From the NCBI RefSeq assembly GCF_007827045.1, contig NZ_RPFW01000003.1, positions 248,001-312,000 of the forward strand: a stretch of DNA of 64,000 nucleotides, written 5' to 3'. Position 1 is the stretch's first letter. Each line of letters starts with the position of its first letter. Source of the stretch: Trebonia kvetii (lineage in GTDB: Bacteria > Actinomycetota > Actinomycetes > Streptosporangiales > Streptosporangiaceae). The notes under the pieces were generated by a model that was not told the DNA's origin, ran no database searches, and saw only the letters and a list, made by a program, of their open reading frames with translations. A program made the translations under genes and the position numbers. Shown piece after piece: positions 34,095 through 42,595 of the stretch.

Positions 34095-37000
34095 CTAGCC
34101 GAACAGGGCGCGGATATCGTCGGCGGACAGCGAGGAGGAAAACGCGCCCTCGCTGTCGATTACCGAGGAGAACAGCTCGGCCTTGCGCGCCTTGAGCGCC
34201 ATCACCTTCTCCTCGATGGTGCCGGAAGCGATCAGCCGGTACACCATGACGTGCCGCGTCTGCCCGATCCGGTGCGTGCGGTCCACGGCCTGTGCCTCGG
34301 TGGCCGGGTTCCACCACGGGTCGAGTAGGAAGCAGTAGTCGGCCTCCGTCAGGTTCAGCCCGAACCCGCCGGCCTTGAGCGAGATGAGGAACACCGGCGC
34401 GGTTCCCTCCTTGAAGGCGGAGATCACCGCGCCCCGGTTGACGGTGGAGCCGTCCAGGTAGCAGCACTCCACGCCGGCCGCCTCGAGCCGGGCGCGCGCC
34501 ATCCGGAGGAAGCGGGTGAACTGGCTGAAGACCAGTGCCCGGTGCCCGCCGCCCACCACGTCCTCGATCTGCTCGGCCAGCGCGTCGAGCTTGGCGGACG
34601 GCACGTCGGAATGCTCCTCGTCGACCAGCGCCGCGTGCAGCGACAGCTGCCGCAGCAGCGTCAGCGAGCGCAGGATGGTGAACCGGTTGTGGTTGACGTC
34701 GTCAAGCAGGCCGAGGATCTTCTGCCGCTCGCGCTGCAGGTGGGTCTGGTAGACCTTCCTGTGCGTCGGGTCAAGCTCGACCTCGAGGACCTGCTCCTGC
34801 TTCTCCGGCAGGTCCGCGGCCACCTGTTCCTTGGTGCGCCGCATGATCAGCGGCCTGATCCGGCGCCGCAGCTGGGCCAGGAGATCGCCGCTGCCGTTCT
34901 TCTCGATCGGCTTGGCGTAGTAGTCCCGGAACCGCTCCGGGTTCGGGAACAGCCCGGGCGCGGTGATCGACAGCAGCGACCACAGCTCCATGAGGTTGTT
35001 CTCCATGGGCGTGCCGGTGATCGCGATCTTGAACGGCGCGGCAATCCGCCGAGCGCACTGGTACGCCTTCGACTGGTGGTTCTTGACGTACTGCGCCTCG
35101 TCGAGGACGAGCCCCGCCCACTCGTGCGCCGCGAACGTCTCGAAGTCGAGCCGCAGCAGCGTGTACGAGGTCACCACCGCGTCCGCCCCGCCGATCACGT
35201 CCGCGAGCGTGCCGCCGCGGCGGCCGATGGTGTCGGAGACCGTCACCACCTTCAGGTCCGGGGTGAAGCGGTGTGCCTCGGCCGTCCAGTTCGTGAGCAC
35301 GGAGGTCGGCGCCACGATGAGGAAAGGCGGATGCCGAACGGGTTCCGACGAACCCGTTCGGCTGATGTCTTTGACGTGTTGCAGCAGCGCCAGGGTCTGC
35401 AGTGTCTTTCCGAGGCCCATGTCGTCGGCCAGGATGCCGCCGAGCCCGTGCCGCCACAGGAACGCGAGCCAGTGGAAGCCGGACAGCTGGTAGGGCCTGA
35501 GCTGCGCGTTGAGCGTCGCGGGCAGCGGCACGGCGTCGATCTCCTCGACGGCGAGCAGCCCGCGCACCTGCTCCTGCCAGCGGGCGGCCTGGTGGCTGAC
35601 CGAGCCGATCTCGGATAGTTCCTCCCACAGGCCCGCCTGGAAACGGCTGATGCGCAGCCCGCCGTCCGGCTGGTCCTGGAGTGCCTTGGCCTCCTCGATG
35701 AGCCTGGCGAGCGTGGCGAGTTCCGGCTTGTCGAGCGAGAAGTACGCGCCGTCGGCGAGCAGCATGTGCGATTGCCCGTGCGCGAGCGCGACGAACAGGT
35801 CGGCGAACGGCACCTCGCGGCCCTCGACGGTGACGCTGATGCCCAGGTCGAACCAGTCGCGGTCGCCGTCGAGCTCGCCGGCGGACAGTCCGATCTCCAG
35901 CGAGTCGCCGGCCTCGTGGTAGTCGGGCACCTGGCCCGTCAGCTCGACCCGCACGCCGTCGCGGCTGGAAAGCAGCGGCAGCACCTCGGTGCTGAACGTC
36001 ATGGCCTCGAACCCGCGCAGGGTGTGCCTGCCAGCGGGAAACAGCCCGCTCGGTGCGCCGAGGCTGTCCGCGGTCGCACGGGACGGCACGCCGGGTGCTG
36101 CTGGCAGGCTCAGGCCGCGCAGCACCCGCGCCTCGGCTTCCGGGTCGCGGAACGGGTCGCGTGCGGCGCCCAGTGCCGCGCGCAGTTCGGTGCCGCCGAC
36201 CCGGTAGGACCACTCCCAGCGCACCTCGAGGTGGTGGCCGCCGGTGTAGTCGGCGTGCACCACAAGCTCGGGCCCGGAGATCTCCGGCGCGGTGAACGAA
36301 CCGTCGGACGAGGTAACGGTGGCCTGGCGGCGCAGCCTCGGGTAGTACCTGGACAGGAAGGCGGCCTGCCCGGCCTCGGGAACGACAAGCTGCTCGTCGG
36401 TCAGCGCCAGTTGCTGCAGCTGCGCCGGCACGGGGTGGGTGAGCCTGGCGAGCCGGAACCCGGCGAGCTCGCCGGGTCCGCCCTCGGCGGCTCTGCCTTC
36501 CCTGGCCCTGTTCTCTCCGGCGCTGTCCTCTCCTGGACTGGCCTCTCCGGCCCTGGCCTCCGCGCGGTCGGCGTAGATCACGCCGTGGCCCTCGCTGCCG
36601 ACGAACCTGAGCGGAACCGCGTCCACGCCGTCGTCCGTCTTGATCACCGGGGCGATAAGCAGGGTGGTGCCTTCGGTCGTCACGTCCAGGCACAGCTCCG
36701 CGGTGCCGGGCGGCGGCACGGTGCCCTGCCTGCCCCGGTAGAGGAAGGGCAGGCCCGCCGCGTATGCCTGGTCGAGGATTGGCCACAGCTGCCTGGACTC
36801 GCAGCCGGACAGGTCCAGGTACTTCACGTCGCCGTACCCGGCGAAGGAGTAGCTGCCCGAGTAGTGGTACTGCTGGCCGGTGCTCGCCCGGTAGAGGGCG
36901 TGCAGTTCCTGCAGCAGCCTGATCTGCGCGGCGGGTATCTCGCCGCGCAGCAGCAGGTAGTCCAGCTTTGACCAGGTCAGGGTGCCGGCCACCCAGCCCC

Positions 37001-37598
37001 CGAGCCGGCCGGGCTGCACCAGCCGCGCCTGGAGCTTGAGCCTGCGGGCGGGGTCCTCGGGTGGCGGCTCGTAGCGGCCGTTGTCCGTGCTGTAGCTGGG
37101 GTAGCGGACGGGCTCGACGGCGACCTGGACAAGGGACAGCTCGACCGCCAGCCGCGCGCCAGCGGTGACGTCGCTTGCCGCGGGCGGGTCGGCGGGCTGC
37201 GGCGTGGCGAGCAGCGAGTCGAGCGGCTGCTCCCAGGGCAGCGCCGAGCGGCGGGCGGCGGTGGCCGCCATCGGTCCCGTCGTTGGCAGCAGCGTCTCGT
37301 CCGTTGCGGCGAGCACCAGCGCGGCGACGTGCACGCAGTTGGTGCCGGTGGCGCAGCTGCAGTAGCCCTCGCGGAACCGGAGCGGAAACCCTGGTGAGGC
37401 GCGGAACGAGGCGGAAACCGTCCTGATCTCGCCGCCGGCGTCGCGGACGGTTCCGGTGAGCAGCTGCTGCGAGGCTTCCCATGCCATCTGCACGATCGCG
37501 CCGCGTTTTACCGCGGCTGTGCCGTCGGAGCACCCTTCCGGCCCGACAGCCGCACGGAAGGATGCGAGATCGACATCCCGAAGCGCGACCCGTTGCAT
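34095..37598 (-). CDS. SWIM zinc-finger SNF2-family helicase
   Basis: A 1167-residue Swi2/Snf2 ATPase, an RNA-polymerase- or DNA-remodelling translocase class (compare HepA/RapA). A SWIM finger (YCSCATGTNCVH, CxCx-n-CxH) is at residues ~80-91, a long SNF2-associated beta-rich region follows with an Ala/Glu/Gly-rich low-complexity segment near 345-370, and the motor occupies the last ~480 residues: motif I DDMGLGKTLQT near 724, motif II LVLDEAQYVKN near 832, GTPMENNLMELWSLL, then helicase C with VFLISLKAGGFGLNLTEADYC and DRTHRIGQTRHV. It appears complete. It sits divergent from the sixA gene by 137 bases. Its exact target, RNA polymerase or chromatin-like complexes, is not known. Confidence 0.93.
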   Translation of the reverse strand: MQRVALRDVDLASFRAAVGPEGCSDGTAAVKRGAIVQMAWEASQQLLTGTVRDAGGEIRTVSASFRASPGFPLRFREGYCSCATGTNCVHVAALVLAATDETLLPTTGPMAATAARRSALPWEQPLDSLLATPQPADPPAASDVTAGARLAVELSLVQVAVEPVRYPSYSTDNGRYEPPPEDPARRLKLQARLVQPGRLGGWVAGTLTWSKLDYLLLRGEIPAAQIRLLQELHALYRASTGQQYHYSGSYSFAGYGDVKYLDLSGCESRQLWPILDQAYAAGLPFLYRGRQGTVPPPGTAELCLDVTTEGTTLLIAPVIKTDDGVDAVPLRFVGSEGHGVIYADRAEARAGEASPGEDSAGENRAREGRAAEGGPGELAGFRLARLTHPVPAQLQQLALTDEQLVVPEAGQAAFLSRYYPRLRRQATVTSSDGSFTAPEISGPELVVHADYTGGHHLEVRWEWSYRVGGTELRAALGAARDPFRDPEAEARVLRGLSLPAAPGVPSRATADSLGAPSGLFPAGRHTLRGFEAMTFSTEVLPLLSSRDGVRVELTGQVPDYHEAGDSLEIGLSAGELDGDRDWFDLGISVTVEGREVPFADLFVALAHGQSHMLLADGAYFSLDKPELATLARLIEEAKALQDQPDGGLRISRFQAGLWEELSEIGSVSHQAARWQEQVRGLLAVEEIDAVPLPATLNAQLRPYQLSGFHWLAFLWRHGLGGILADDMGLGKTLQTLALLQHVKDISRTGSSEPVRHPPFLIVAPTSVLTNWTAEAHRFTPDLKVVTVSDTIGRRGGTLADVIGGADAVVTSYTLLRLDFETFAAHEWAGLVLDEAQYVKNHQSKAYQCARRIAAPFKIAITGTPMENNLMELWSLLSITAPGLFPNPERFRDYYAKPIEKNGSGDLLAQLRRRIRPLIMRRTKEQVAADLPEKQEQVLEVELDPTHRKVYQTHLQRERQKILGLLDDVNHNRFTILRSLTLLRQLSLHAALVDEEHSDVPSAKLDALAEQIEDVVGGGHRALVFSQFTRFLRMARARLEAAGVECCYLDGSTVNRGAVISAFKEGTAPVFLISLKAGGFGLNLTEADYCFLLDPWWNPATEAQAVDRTHRIGQTRHVMVYRLIASGTIEEKVMALKARKAELFSSVIDSEGAFSSSLSADDIRALFG

Positions 37599-37735
37599 CC
37601 CATCGAGCCTATCCGGTGATTGTTACTAGCGGGGGCACGGAAGACGGCGGGCAGGCGGCGGCCCGAGCCCCGCACGACCCCCTCGCGCGCGTGGAACCGG
37701 CCAGGCTACGGTGGTGTGATGAGCGCGGGGCTGGC

Positions 37736-38275
37736 GTGAGCAAGGCGGAAAACCCGGCCGGGGCGGGGCGACTGCTGGTACTGATGCGGCATGCCAAGTC
37801 GGACTGGCCGGACATGCCCGACCATGAACGACCGCTCGCGAAGCGCGGCAGGCGGGATGCGCCGGAGGTCGGCCGCTGGCTCGGCGAGGCCGGCTACCTG
37901 CCCGACGCCGTGGTCTGCTCGACGGCGCAGCGGGCCAGGGAGACCTGGGCACTCGCGTCGCCCGGCCTGTCGGCCGCCGCGCCAGGCGCGACGCCTGAGG
38001 TCCATTACGAGCCGCGGATCTACGAGGCGACGGTCCTCGGCTTGTTGATGCTGGTCCGCGAGTTCGACCCCACGTGGCGTACCGTGCTTGTCGTCGGGCA
38101 CAACCCGGGTCTCGCCGAGCTAACCGTGGGCCTTGCCGACCCGTCGGCCGAACAGCCCGCGGCCTTCCCGACGGCGTTCGTCGCGGTCCTCGCCCTGCCA
38201 GGCGCGTGGGCGGAGGCGACGCCTGGCGAGGCCAGCCTGCTCGCGTTCACGATCCCTGCGCAACTGCGGGCATGA
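37736..38275 (+). CDS. sixA: SixA-type phosphohistidine phosphatase
   Basis: A 179-residue histidine phosphatase of the RHG superfamily, which removes phosphate from phospho-His proteins. The catalytic motif is LMRHAKSDW (residues ~15-23), followed by HERPLAKRGRRDAP, CSTAQRARETW and the second catalytic His in VVGHNPGLAELT. These are typical SixA features. The GTG start overlaps the stop of a seven-codon ORF (ATG at 37718 region); a start at the internal ATG before RHAK would cut the first beta strand. The role could be to damp His-Asp phosphorelays, of which several are encoded in the window. A palindromic repeat follows the gene. Confidence 0.88.
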   Translation: MSKAENPAGAGRLLVLMRHAKSDWPDMPDHERPLAKRGRRDAPEVGRWLGEAGYLPDAVVCSTAQRARETWALASPGLSAAAPGATPEVHYEPRIYEATVLGLLMLVREFDPTWRTVLVVGHNPGLAELTVGLADPSAEQPAAFPTAFVAVLALPGAWAEATPGEASLLAFTIPAQLRA

Positions 38276-38276
38276 C

Positions 38277-38362
38277 GGGGGTACGGGGGGTCGTCCCCCC
38301 GGGAGATGCCGTTGGGTTGCGTGCCCGATACGATGGCGGTCTTTGCCATCGGGACGCAACCC
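38277..38362. repeat. Palindromic repeat, copy A
   Basis: Two stem-loops in series. The first is GGGGGG-TCGT-CCCCCC (38285-38300). The second has outer arms GGGTTGCGT/ACGCAACCC (38314-38322 and 38354-38362) and inner arms CCCGAT/ATCGGG. The 30-base core (38324-38353) matches the core of copy C at 27 of 30 positions. It lies between the sixA and usp genes. Confidence 0.75.
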
Positions 38363-38380
38363 GGAACGTAGACTGCTCGC

Positions 38381-38839
38381 GTGGAAAGCGGCGAGTTCGA
38401 GCTTGGCACCGACGGCCCCTCAGCCATCCTGGTGGGGGTGGACGATACGGTCACCGGGCTGCGGGCGGCGGCCTACACCGCCGGGCTCGCCCGCAGGCAG
38501 CGCGCCCGGGTGATCGCTGTCTACGTCGCGCCGATGGCGGGCATGGCCCTTGTCAGCTCCGCCGGACCGGCCGTCCTGGCGGCGGAGAACGAGGCGCACG
38601 AGGAGATCGCCAAGGACCTGGCCGCCAGGGCCGACACCATGGCCCGTGACCTCGGCATCTCGGTGACCTTCATCGCCGCGCACGGCGACCCGTACCACGA
38701 GATCACCCGCATCGCCGGCGAGACCCGCGCCGACGCGATCGTGGTCGGCGCCTCGCTCCAGGCGGGCCACCGCCTGATGGGATCGCTGGCCGTCCGCCTG
38801 GTCCGGGCAGGCAAATGGCCTGTCACCGTGGTCCCCTAA
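38381..38839 (+). CDS. Universal stress protein (UspA family)
   Basis: A 152-residue single-domain USP. The first strand ILVGVDDTVTGLRAA is typical, the fold ends with [34 protein letters not shown], which corresponds to the ATP-loop motif GxxGxxxx-GS-V but with ASLQAGHRLMGS replacing the classic glycines, so ATP binding is uncertain. The GTG start follows the palindromic repeat. Its stop overlaps that of the convergent acetate kinase by four bases. In mycobacteria several usp genes belong to the DosR dormancy regulon and act with acetate and redox metabolism; the neighbours here suit that, but I see no DosR box in its 100-base upstream region. Confidence 0.9.
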   Translation: MESGEFELGTDGPSAILVGVDDTVTGLRAAAYTAGLARRQRARVIAVYVAPMAGMALVSSAGPAVLAAENEAHEEIAKDLAARADTMARDLGISVTFIAAHGDPYHEITRIAGETRADAIVVGASLQAGHRLMGSLAVRLVRAGKWPVTVVP

Positions 38840-40047
38840 CTAGCCCAGCCGAGGACCGAGCGGACCTCGGCGGCGATCTGCCTGTCCTCGCGCGCGGCAA
38901 TCACGTACGTACGGACGCGGGCGCCGGAAGCCGTGATCTCCCAGTCGTCGCCGCGCTCGTCCTTGCCCAGGGTGTTGCTTGTCTCGTCGACGGCGACGCC
39001 GAGGAAGTGCAGCCCGGCCGCGGCGCGGGAGCGGATCTCCGGCGAGTTCTCGCCCACGCCGCCGGTGAAGACGAGCATGTCGAGGCCGTCCATGGCGGCG
39101 GCCATCGCGGCGATCGAGCCGCGGAGCCGGTGCAGGTAGACGTTCCTGCCGAGCAGTGCACGCTCGTCGCCTGCCGTGGCGCGGGCGAGCACCTGCCGCA
39201 TGTCGCCGGTGCCTGCCAGGCCGGCGAGGCCGGAGCGGTGCTCGAGGGTGTCGGCGAGCTCGCGGGGCGGCATGTGCGCGTGCTCCTCGAGCCAGAGCAC
39301 CAGGCCCGGGTCGACGGAGCCGGACCGCGTGGCCATCACCAGGCCGTCAAGCGGCGTGAAGCCCATCGTGGTGTCCACCGACCGGCCGCCGTGCACGGCG
39401 GCGAGCGACGCGCCCGCACCCAGGTGGCAGCTGACGACGCGCAGCGACCCTGGGGCCGGCCTGCCTGGGGCCGGCTCGCCTGAGACCAGCTCGGCGGCCC
39501 GGGCGGAGACGTATGCGTGGGACAGGCCGTGGAACCCGTACCTGCGCAGCGTCCAGCGGGCGCGCCACTCGGCCGGCAGCGCGAACGTCGCCGCCGCGGC
39601 GGGGATCGTCGCGTGGAACGCGGTGTCGAAGCAGGCCACCGCGGGCACCGCGGGCAGCACCCTGGTGACCGCGTCGAGCGCGGCGAGCGACTTGGGCTGG
39701 TGCAGCGGCGCGAGGTCGGTGAGCGACTCGAGCCGCTTGCGCACCTCTGGGGTGACCACGACGGGCGCGGCGTACAGCGTGCCGCCGTGCACCACCCGGT
39801 GGCCCACCGCGTCGACGGGGCCGAACGACTCGATCGCGGCACGGATCGCCGCGCCGTCCGTGGCGCCGTCGCCGCCCACGGCGGGCAGGTCGGCGGCGGC
39901 GGCGACCGCGCCATGCTCGTCGAGCACCCGCAGCTTGAGGCTGCTCGACCCGGCGTTCACCACGAGGATGCGGCGCGGTGATCCGGGACCGGAGCCGGCC
40001 GCATCCGTTCCTGGTGATGACTCGGGTGCGTCAGTCAGCGCTGCCAC
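38836..40047 (-). CDS. ackA: Acetate kinase
   Basis: A 403-residue acetate kinase, making ATP and acetate from acetyl phosphate (reversible). Motifs in order: [13 protein letters not shown] near residue 25, [20 protein letters not shown] with the catalytic Asp, [24 protein letters not shown] for nucleotide binding, and [13 protein letters not shown]. The GTG start overlaps the end of xfp by 13 bases, the usual coupling of this pair; the frame is open upstream but there it is only the shadow of xfp. With Xfp it forms the phosphoketolase/acetate-kinase shunt that yields ATP from sugar phosphates without respiration. It shares the xfp transcript and so its likely DosR-type box. Confidence 0.95.
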   Translation of the reverse strand: MAALTDAPESSPGTDAAGSGPGSPRRILVVNAGSSSLKLRVLDEHGAVAAAADLPAVGGDGATDGAAIRAAIESFGPVDAVGHRVVHGGTLYAAPVVVTPEVRKRLESLTDLAPLHQPKSLAALDAVTRVLPAVPAVACFDTAFHATIPAAAATFALPAEWRARWTLRRYGFHGLSHAYVSARAAELVSGEPAPGRPAPGSLRVVSCHLGAGASLAAVHGGRSVDTTMGFTPLDGLVMATRSGSVDPGLVLWLEEHAHMPPRELADTLEHRSGLAGLAGTGDMRQVLARATAGDERALLGRNVYLHRLRGSIAAMAAAMDGLDMLVFTGGVGENSPEIRSRAAAGLHFLGVAVDETSNTLGKDERGDDWEITASGARVRTYVIAAREDRQIAAEVRSVLGWAS

Positions 40048-42407
40048 GTCCAGCCCTGGATCTCCGGCGCGTCCTCGCCGTGCTCCCTGGTGTAGGCCCG
40101 GGCGGAGATCCGCTTGTCCTCCATTATCTGCCGCACGCGCCCGGCGGCGCTCGCCAGCCCGGCGGTCCGGTCGATCACGTCCATCACCAGGTGGTACCGG
40201 TCGAGGTCGTTGAGCATCACCATGTCGAACGGCGTGGTGGTGGTCCCCTCCTCCTTGTACCCGCGGACGTGGAAGTTGGCGTGACCGTGCCGCCGGTAGG
40301 TCAGCCGGTGGATCAGCCACGGGTAGCCGTGGTAGGCGAAGATCACCGGCGCGGTGGTGGTGAACAGCGCGTCGAACTCGGCGTCCGACATGCCGTGCGG
40401 ATGTTCCGTCTCCGGCTGCAGCCGCATCAGGTCGACGACGTTCACCACCCGGACCTTGAGCTGGGGCAGGTGCTCGCGCAGCAGCGACACCGCGGCCAGG
40501 GTCTCCAGGGTGGGCGTGTCGCCGCAGCAGGCCATGACGACGTCCGGGGGAGTAGTCGGGTCGCTGTCCGAGGAAGCCCACTCCCAGATCCCGGCGCCGC
40601 GGGTGCAGTGGATGATCGCCTCGTCCATCGACAGCCACTGCGCCTGCTGCTGCTTGCCCGCCACGATCACGTTCACGTAGTGCCTGGACCGGAGGCAGTG
40701 GTCCGCCACCGAGAGCAGCGTGTTCGCGTCCGGCGGCAGGTAGACCCGGATGATCTCGGCCTTCTTGTTGACCACGTGGTCGATGAAGCCGGGGTCCTGG
40801 TGCGAGAACCCGTTGTGGTCCTGCCGCCACACCAGCGAGGAGAGCAGGTAGTTGAGCGATGCCACGGGGCGTCGCCAGGGGATGTGCCGCGTGGTCTTGA
40901 GCCACTTGGCGTGTTGGTTGAACATCGAGTCGATGATGTGGATGAACGCCTCGTAGCAGTTGAACAGGCCGTGCCGCCCGGTCAGCAGGTAGCCCTCCAG
41001 CCAGCCCTGGCACAGGTGCTCAGACAGCACCTCCATCACCCGGCCGTCGGGAGTGAGCTGGTTGTCCCCTGGCACGATGATCCCGTCGAACGCTCGCCCG
41101 GTCACGTCGAAGACCGGGCCGAGCCGGTTCGATGCCGTCTCGTCCGGACCGAACAGCCGGAAGTTGGAGCCATTGCGCACGATGGTGTCGCGCAGCCAGG
41201 TGCCGAGCACCTTGGTGTTCTCCGCCTCGACGGCGCCGGGCGCCGGCACGTCGACCGCGTAGTCCTGGAAGCGCGGCAGGTCGAGGTCGCGCAGCAGCGA
41301 CCCGCCGTTGGCGTGCGGGTTGTCGCTCATCCGCCGGTAGTCGGCTGGGGCTAGCCTGGCGATCTCCGGCAGCACGGTGCCCGAGGCGTCGAAGAGTTCC
41401 TCGGGCCGGTAGGTCCGCATCCACTCCTCGAGCTGCCGCAGGTGGTCCGCGTTGCCGCGCACCTCCGCGATCGGCACCTGGTGGGCGCGCCAGGTGCCTT
41501 CCACCTGGTTGCCGTCCACGACCTTCGGCCCGGTCCAGCCCTTCGGCGTGCGCAGCACGATGGCCGGCCAGCGCGGCCGCTCGGTGTTGCCCTCGGACCT
41601 GGCGCGCCGCTGGATGTCGTGGATGTCGGTGACGACTGAGTCGAGCGTGACCGCGAGCTGCTCGTGGACCAGCTTCGGGTCGTCGCCCTCGACCACGTAG
41701 ACGTGGTGCCCGTACCCGGTGAGCAGCGCCTCGAGCTCGTCGGGCGGTATCCGCGCGGGGATTGTGGGGTTGGCGATCTTGTACCCGTTGAGGTGCAGGA
41801 TCGGCAGCACCGCGCCGTCGGTCACCGGGTTGAGGAACTTGTTGGAGTGCCAGCTGCCCGCCAGCGGCCCGGTCTCCGACTCGCCGTCGCCGATCACGCA
41901 GGCCACGATCAGGTCCGGGTTGTCGAACGCCGCGCCGTACGCGTGCGCGAGCGAGTAGCCGAGCTCGCCGCCCTCGTGGATGGACCCGGGCGTCTCCGGC
42001 GCCACGTGCGAGGGAATGCCGCCGGGGAAGGAGAACTGACGGAACAGCCGGCGCATGCCCTCCTCGTCCTGGCCGATCGACGGGTACCGCTCGGTGTAGG
42101 TGCCCTCCAGGTAGGCGTTCGCGACGAGCCCGGGGCCGCCGTGCCCGGGTCCCGCGATGTAGATGCTGTCCAGGTCCCAGTTCCTGATCACCCGGTTGAG
42201 GTGGGCGTAGATCAGGTTGAGCCCCGGCGTGGTGCCCCAGTGCCCGAGCAGCCGCGGCTTTACGTGCTCCGGCCGCAGCGGCTCCCGCAGCAGCGGGTTG
42301 TCGAGCAGGTAGATCTGGCCGACCGACAGGTAGTTGGCGGCGCGCCACCAGGCGTCGATCAGGTCGAGTTCGGCCGCCGTCAGCGGTCCGCTTTCCGTCG
42401 CGGTCAT
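40035..42407 (-). CDS. xfp: Xylulose-5-phosphate/fructose-6-phosphate phosphoketolase
   Basis: A 790-residue thiamine-diphosphate enzyme that cleaves xylulose 5-phosphate (often also fructose 6-phosphate) with phosphate to acetyl phosphate plus glyceraldehyde 3-phosphate (or erythrose 4-phosphate). Hallmarks: [47 protein letters not shown], and the ThDP motif [21 protein letters not shown]. The C-terminal half has [13 protein letters not shown]. Length is normal. The ATG at 42407 has AAGGGA eight bases upstream; the frame extends 32 codons further without an RBS. ackA overlaps its end. A DosR-like box lies about 160 bases upstream. Confidence 0.96.
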   Translation of the reverse strand: MTATESGPLTAAELDLIDAWWRAANYLSVGQIYLLDNPLLREPLRPEHVKPRLLGHWGTTPGLNLIYAHLNRVIRNWDLDSIYIAGPGHGGPGLVANAYLEGTYTERYPSIGQDEEGMRRLFRQFSFPGGIPSHVAPETPGSIHEGGELGYSLAHAYGAAFDNPDLIVACVIGDGESETGPLAGSWHSNKFLNPVTDGAVLPILHLNGYKIANPTIPARIPPDELEALLTGYGHHVYVVEGDDPKLVHEQLAVTLDSVVTDIHDIQRRARSEGNTERPRWPAIVLRTPKGWTGPKVVDGNQVEGTWRAHQVPIAEVRGNADHLRQLEEWMRTYRPEELFDASGTVLPEIARLAPADYRRMSDNPHANGGSLLRDLDLPRFQDYAVDVPAPGAVEAENTKVLGTWLRDTIVRNGSNFRLFGPDETASNRLGPVFDVTGRAFDGIIVPGDNQLTPDGRVMEVLSEHLCQGWLEGYLLTGRHGLFNCYEAFIHIIDSMFNQHAKWLKTTRHIPWRRPVASLNYLLSSLVWRQDHNGFSHQDPGFIDHVVNKKAEIIRVYLPPDANTLLSVADHCLRSRHYVNVIVAGKQQQAQWLSMDEAIIHCTRGAGIWEWASSDSDPTTPPDVVMACCGDTPTLETLAAVSLLREHLPQLKVRVVNVVDLMRLQPETEHPHGMSDAEFDALFTTTAPVIFAYHGYPWLIHRLTYRRHGHANFHVRGYKEEGTTTTPFDMVMLNDLDRYHLVMDVIDRTAGLASAAGRVRQIMEDKRISARAYTREHGEDAPEIQGWTWQR

Positions 42408-42559
42408 GCGGGTCCCTTCTGATCCCGAACGAGTGGGGTACTCCTGGATGCCCGGCGCAGCCTCGTTCGTGGCTGGCACGCACTCGTTCCCATCCTTCCG
42501 CAATGCTCACGTTAGGTAACAGCCGGCGAGGTTAACAGTGTCCAACGTGTCCGCGTCGC

Positions 42560-42573
42560 GGGACCATTGACCC
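42560..42573. promoter_or_regulatory. DosR/DevR-like box upstream of xfp-ackA
   Basis: GGGACCATTGACCC fits the conserved positions of the DosR box, GGGNCNNNNGNCCC. It lies between xfp and the convergently placed end of the Pat-like gene, about 160 bases from the xfp start, further than usual but consistent with a long leader or second site. Function is inferred. Confidence 0.5.
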
Positions 42574-42595
42574 TGTCCGCGTGCCGCGGTCCCGG

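Noticed and set aside
38351-38362. GGGACGCAACCC upstream of the usp gene as a fourth DosR box
   Set aside because: It lacks the G at the tenth core position and is fully explained as the arm of a palindromic repeat.
38836-41013. A 725-codon open frame that joins ackA to upstream sequence
   Set aside because: The part above 40047 is antisense-free but out-of-frame sequence of xfp; ackA homology starts only after the GTG at 40047.
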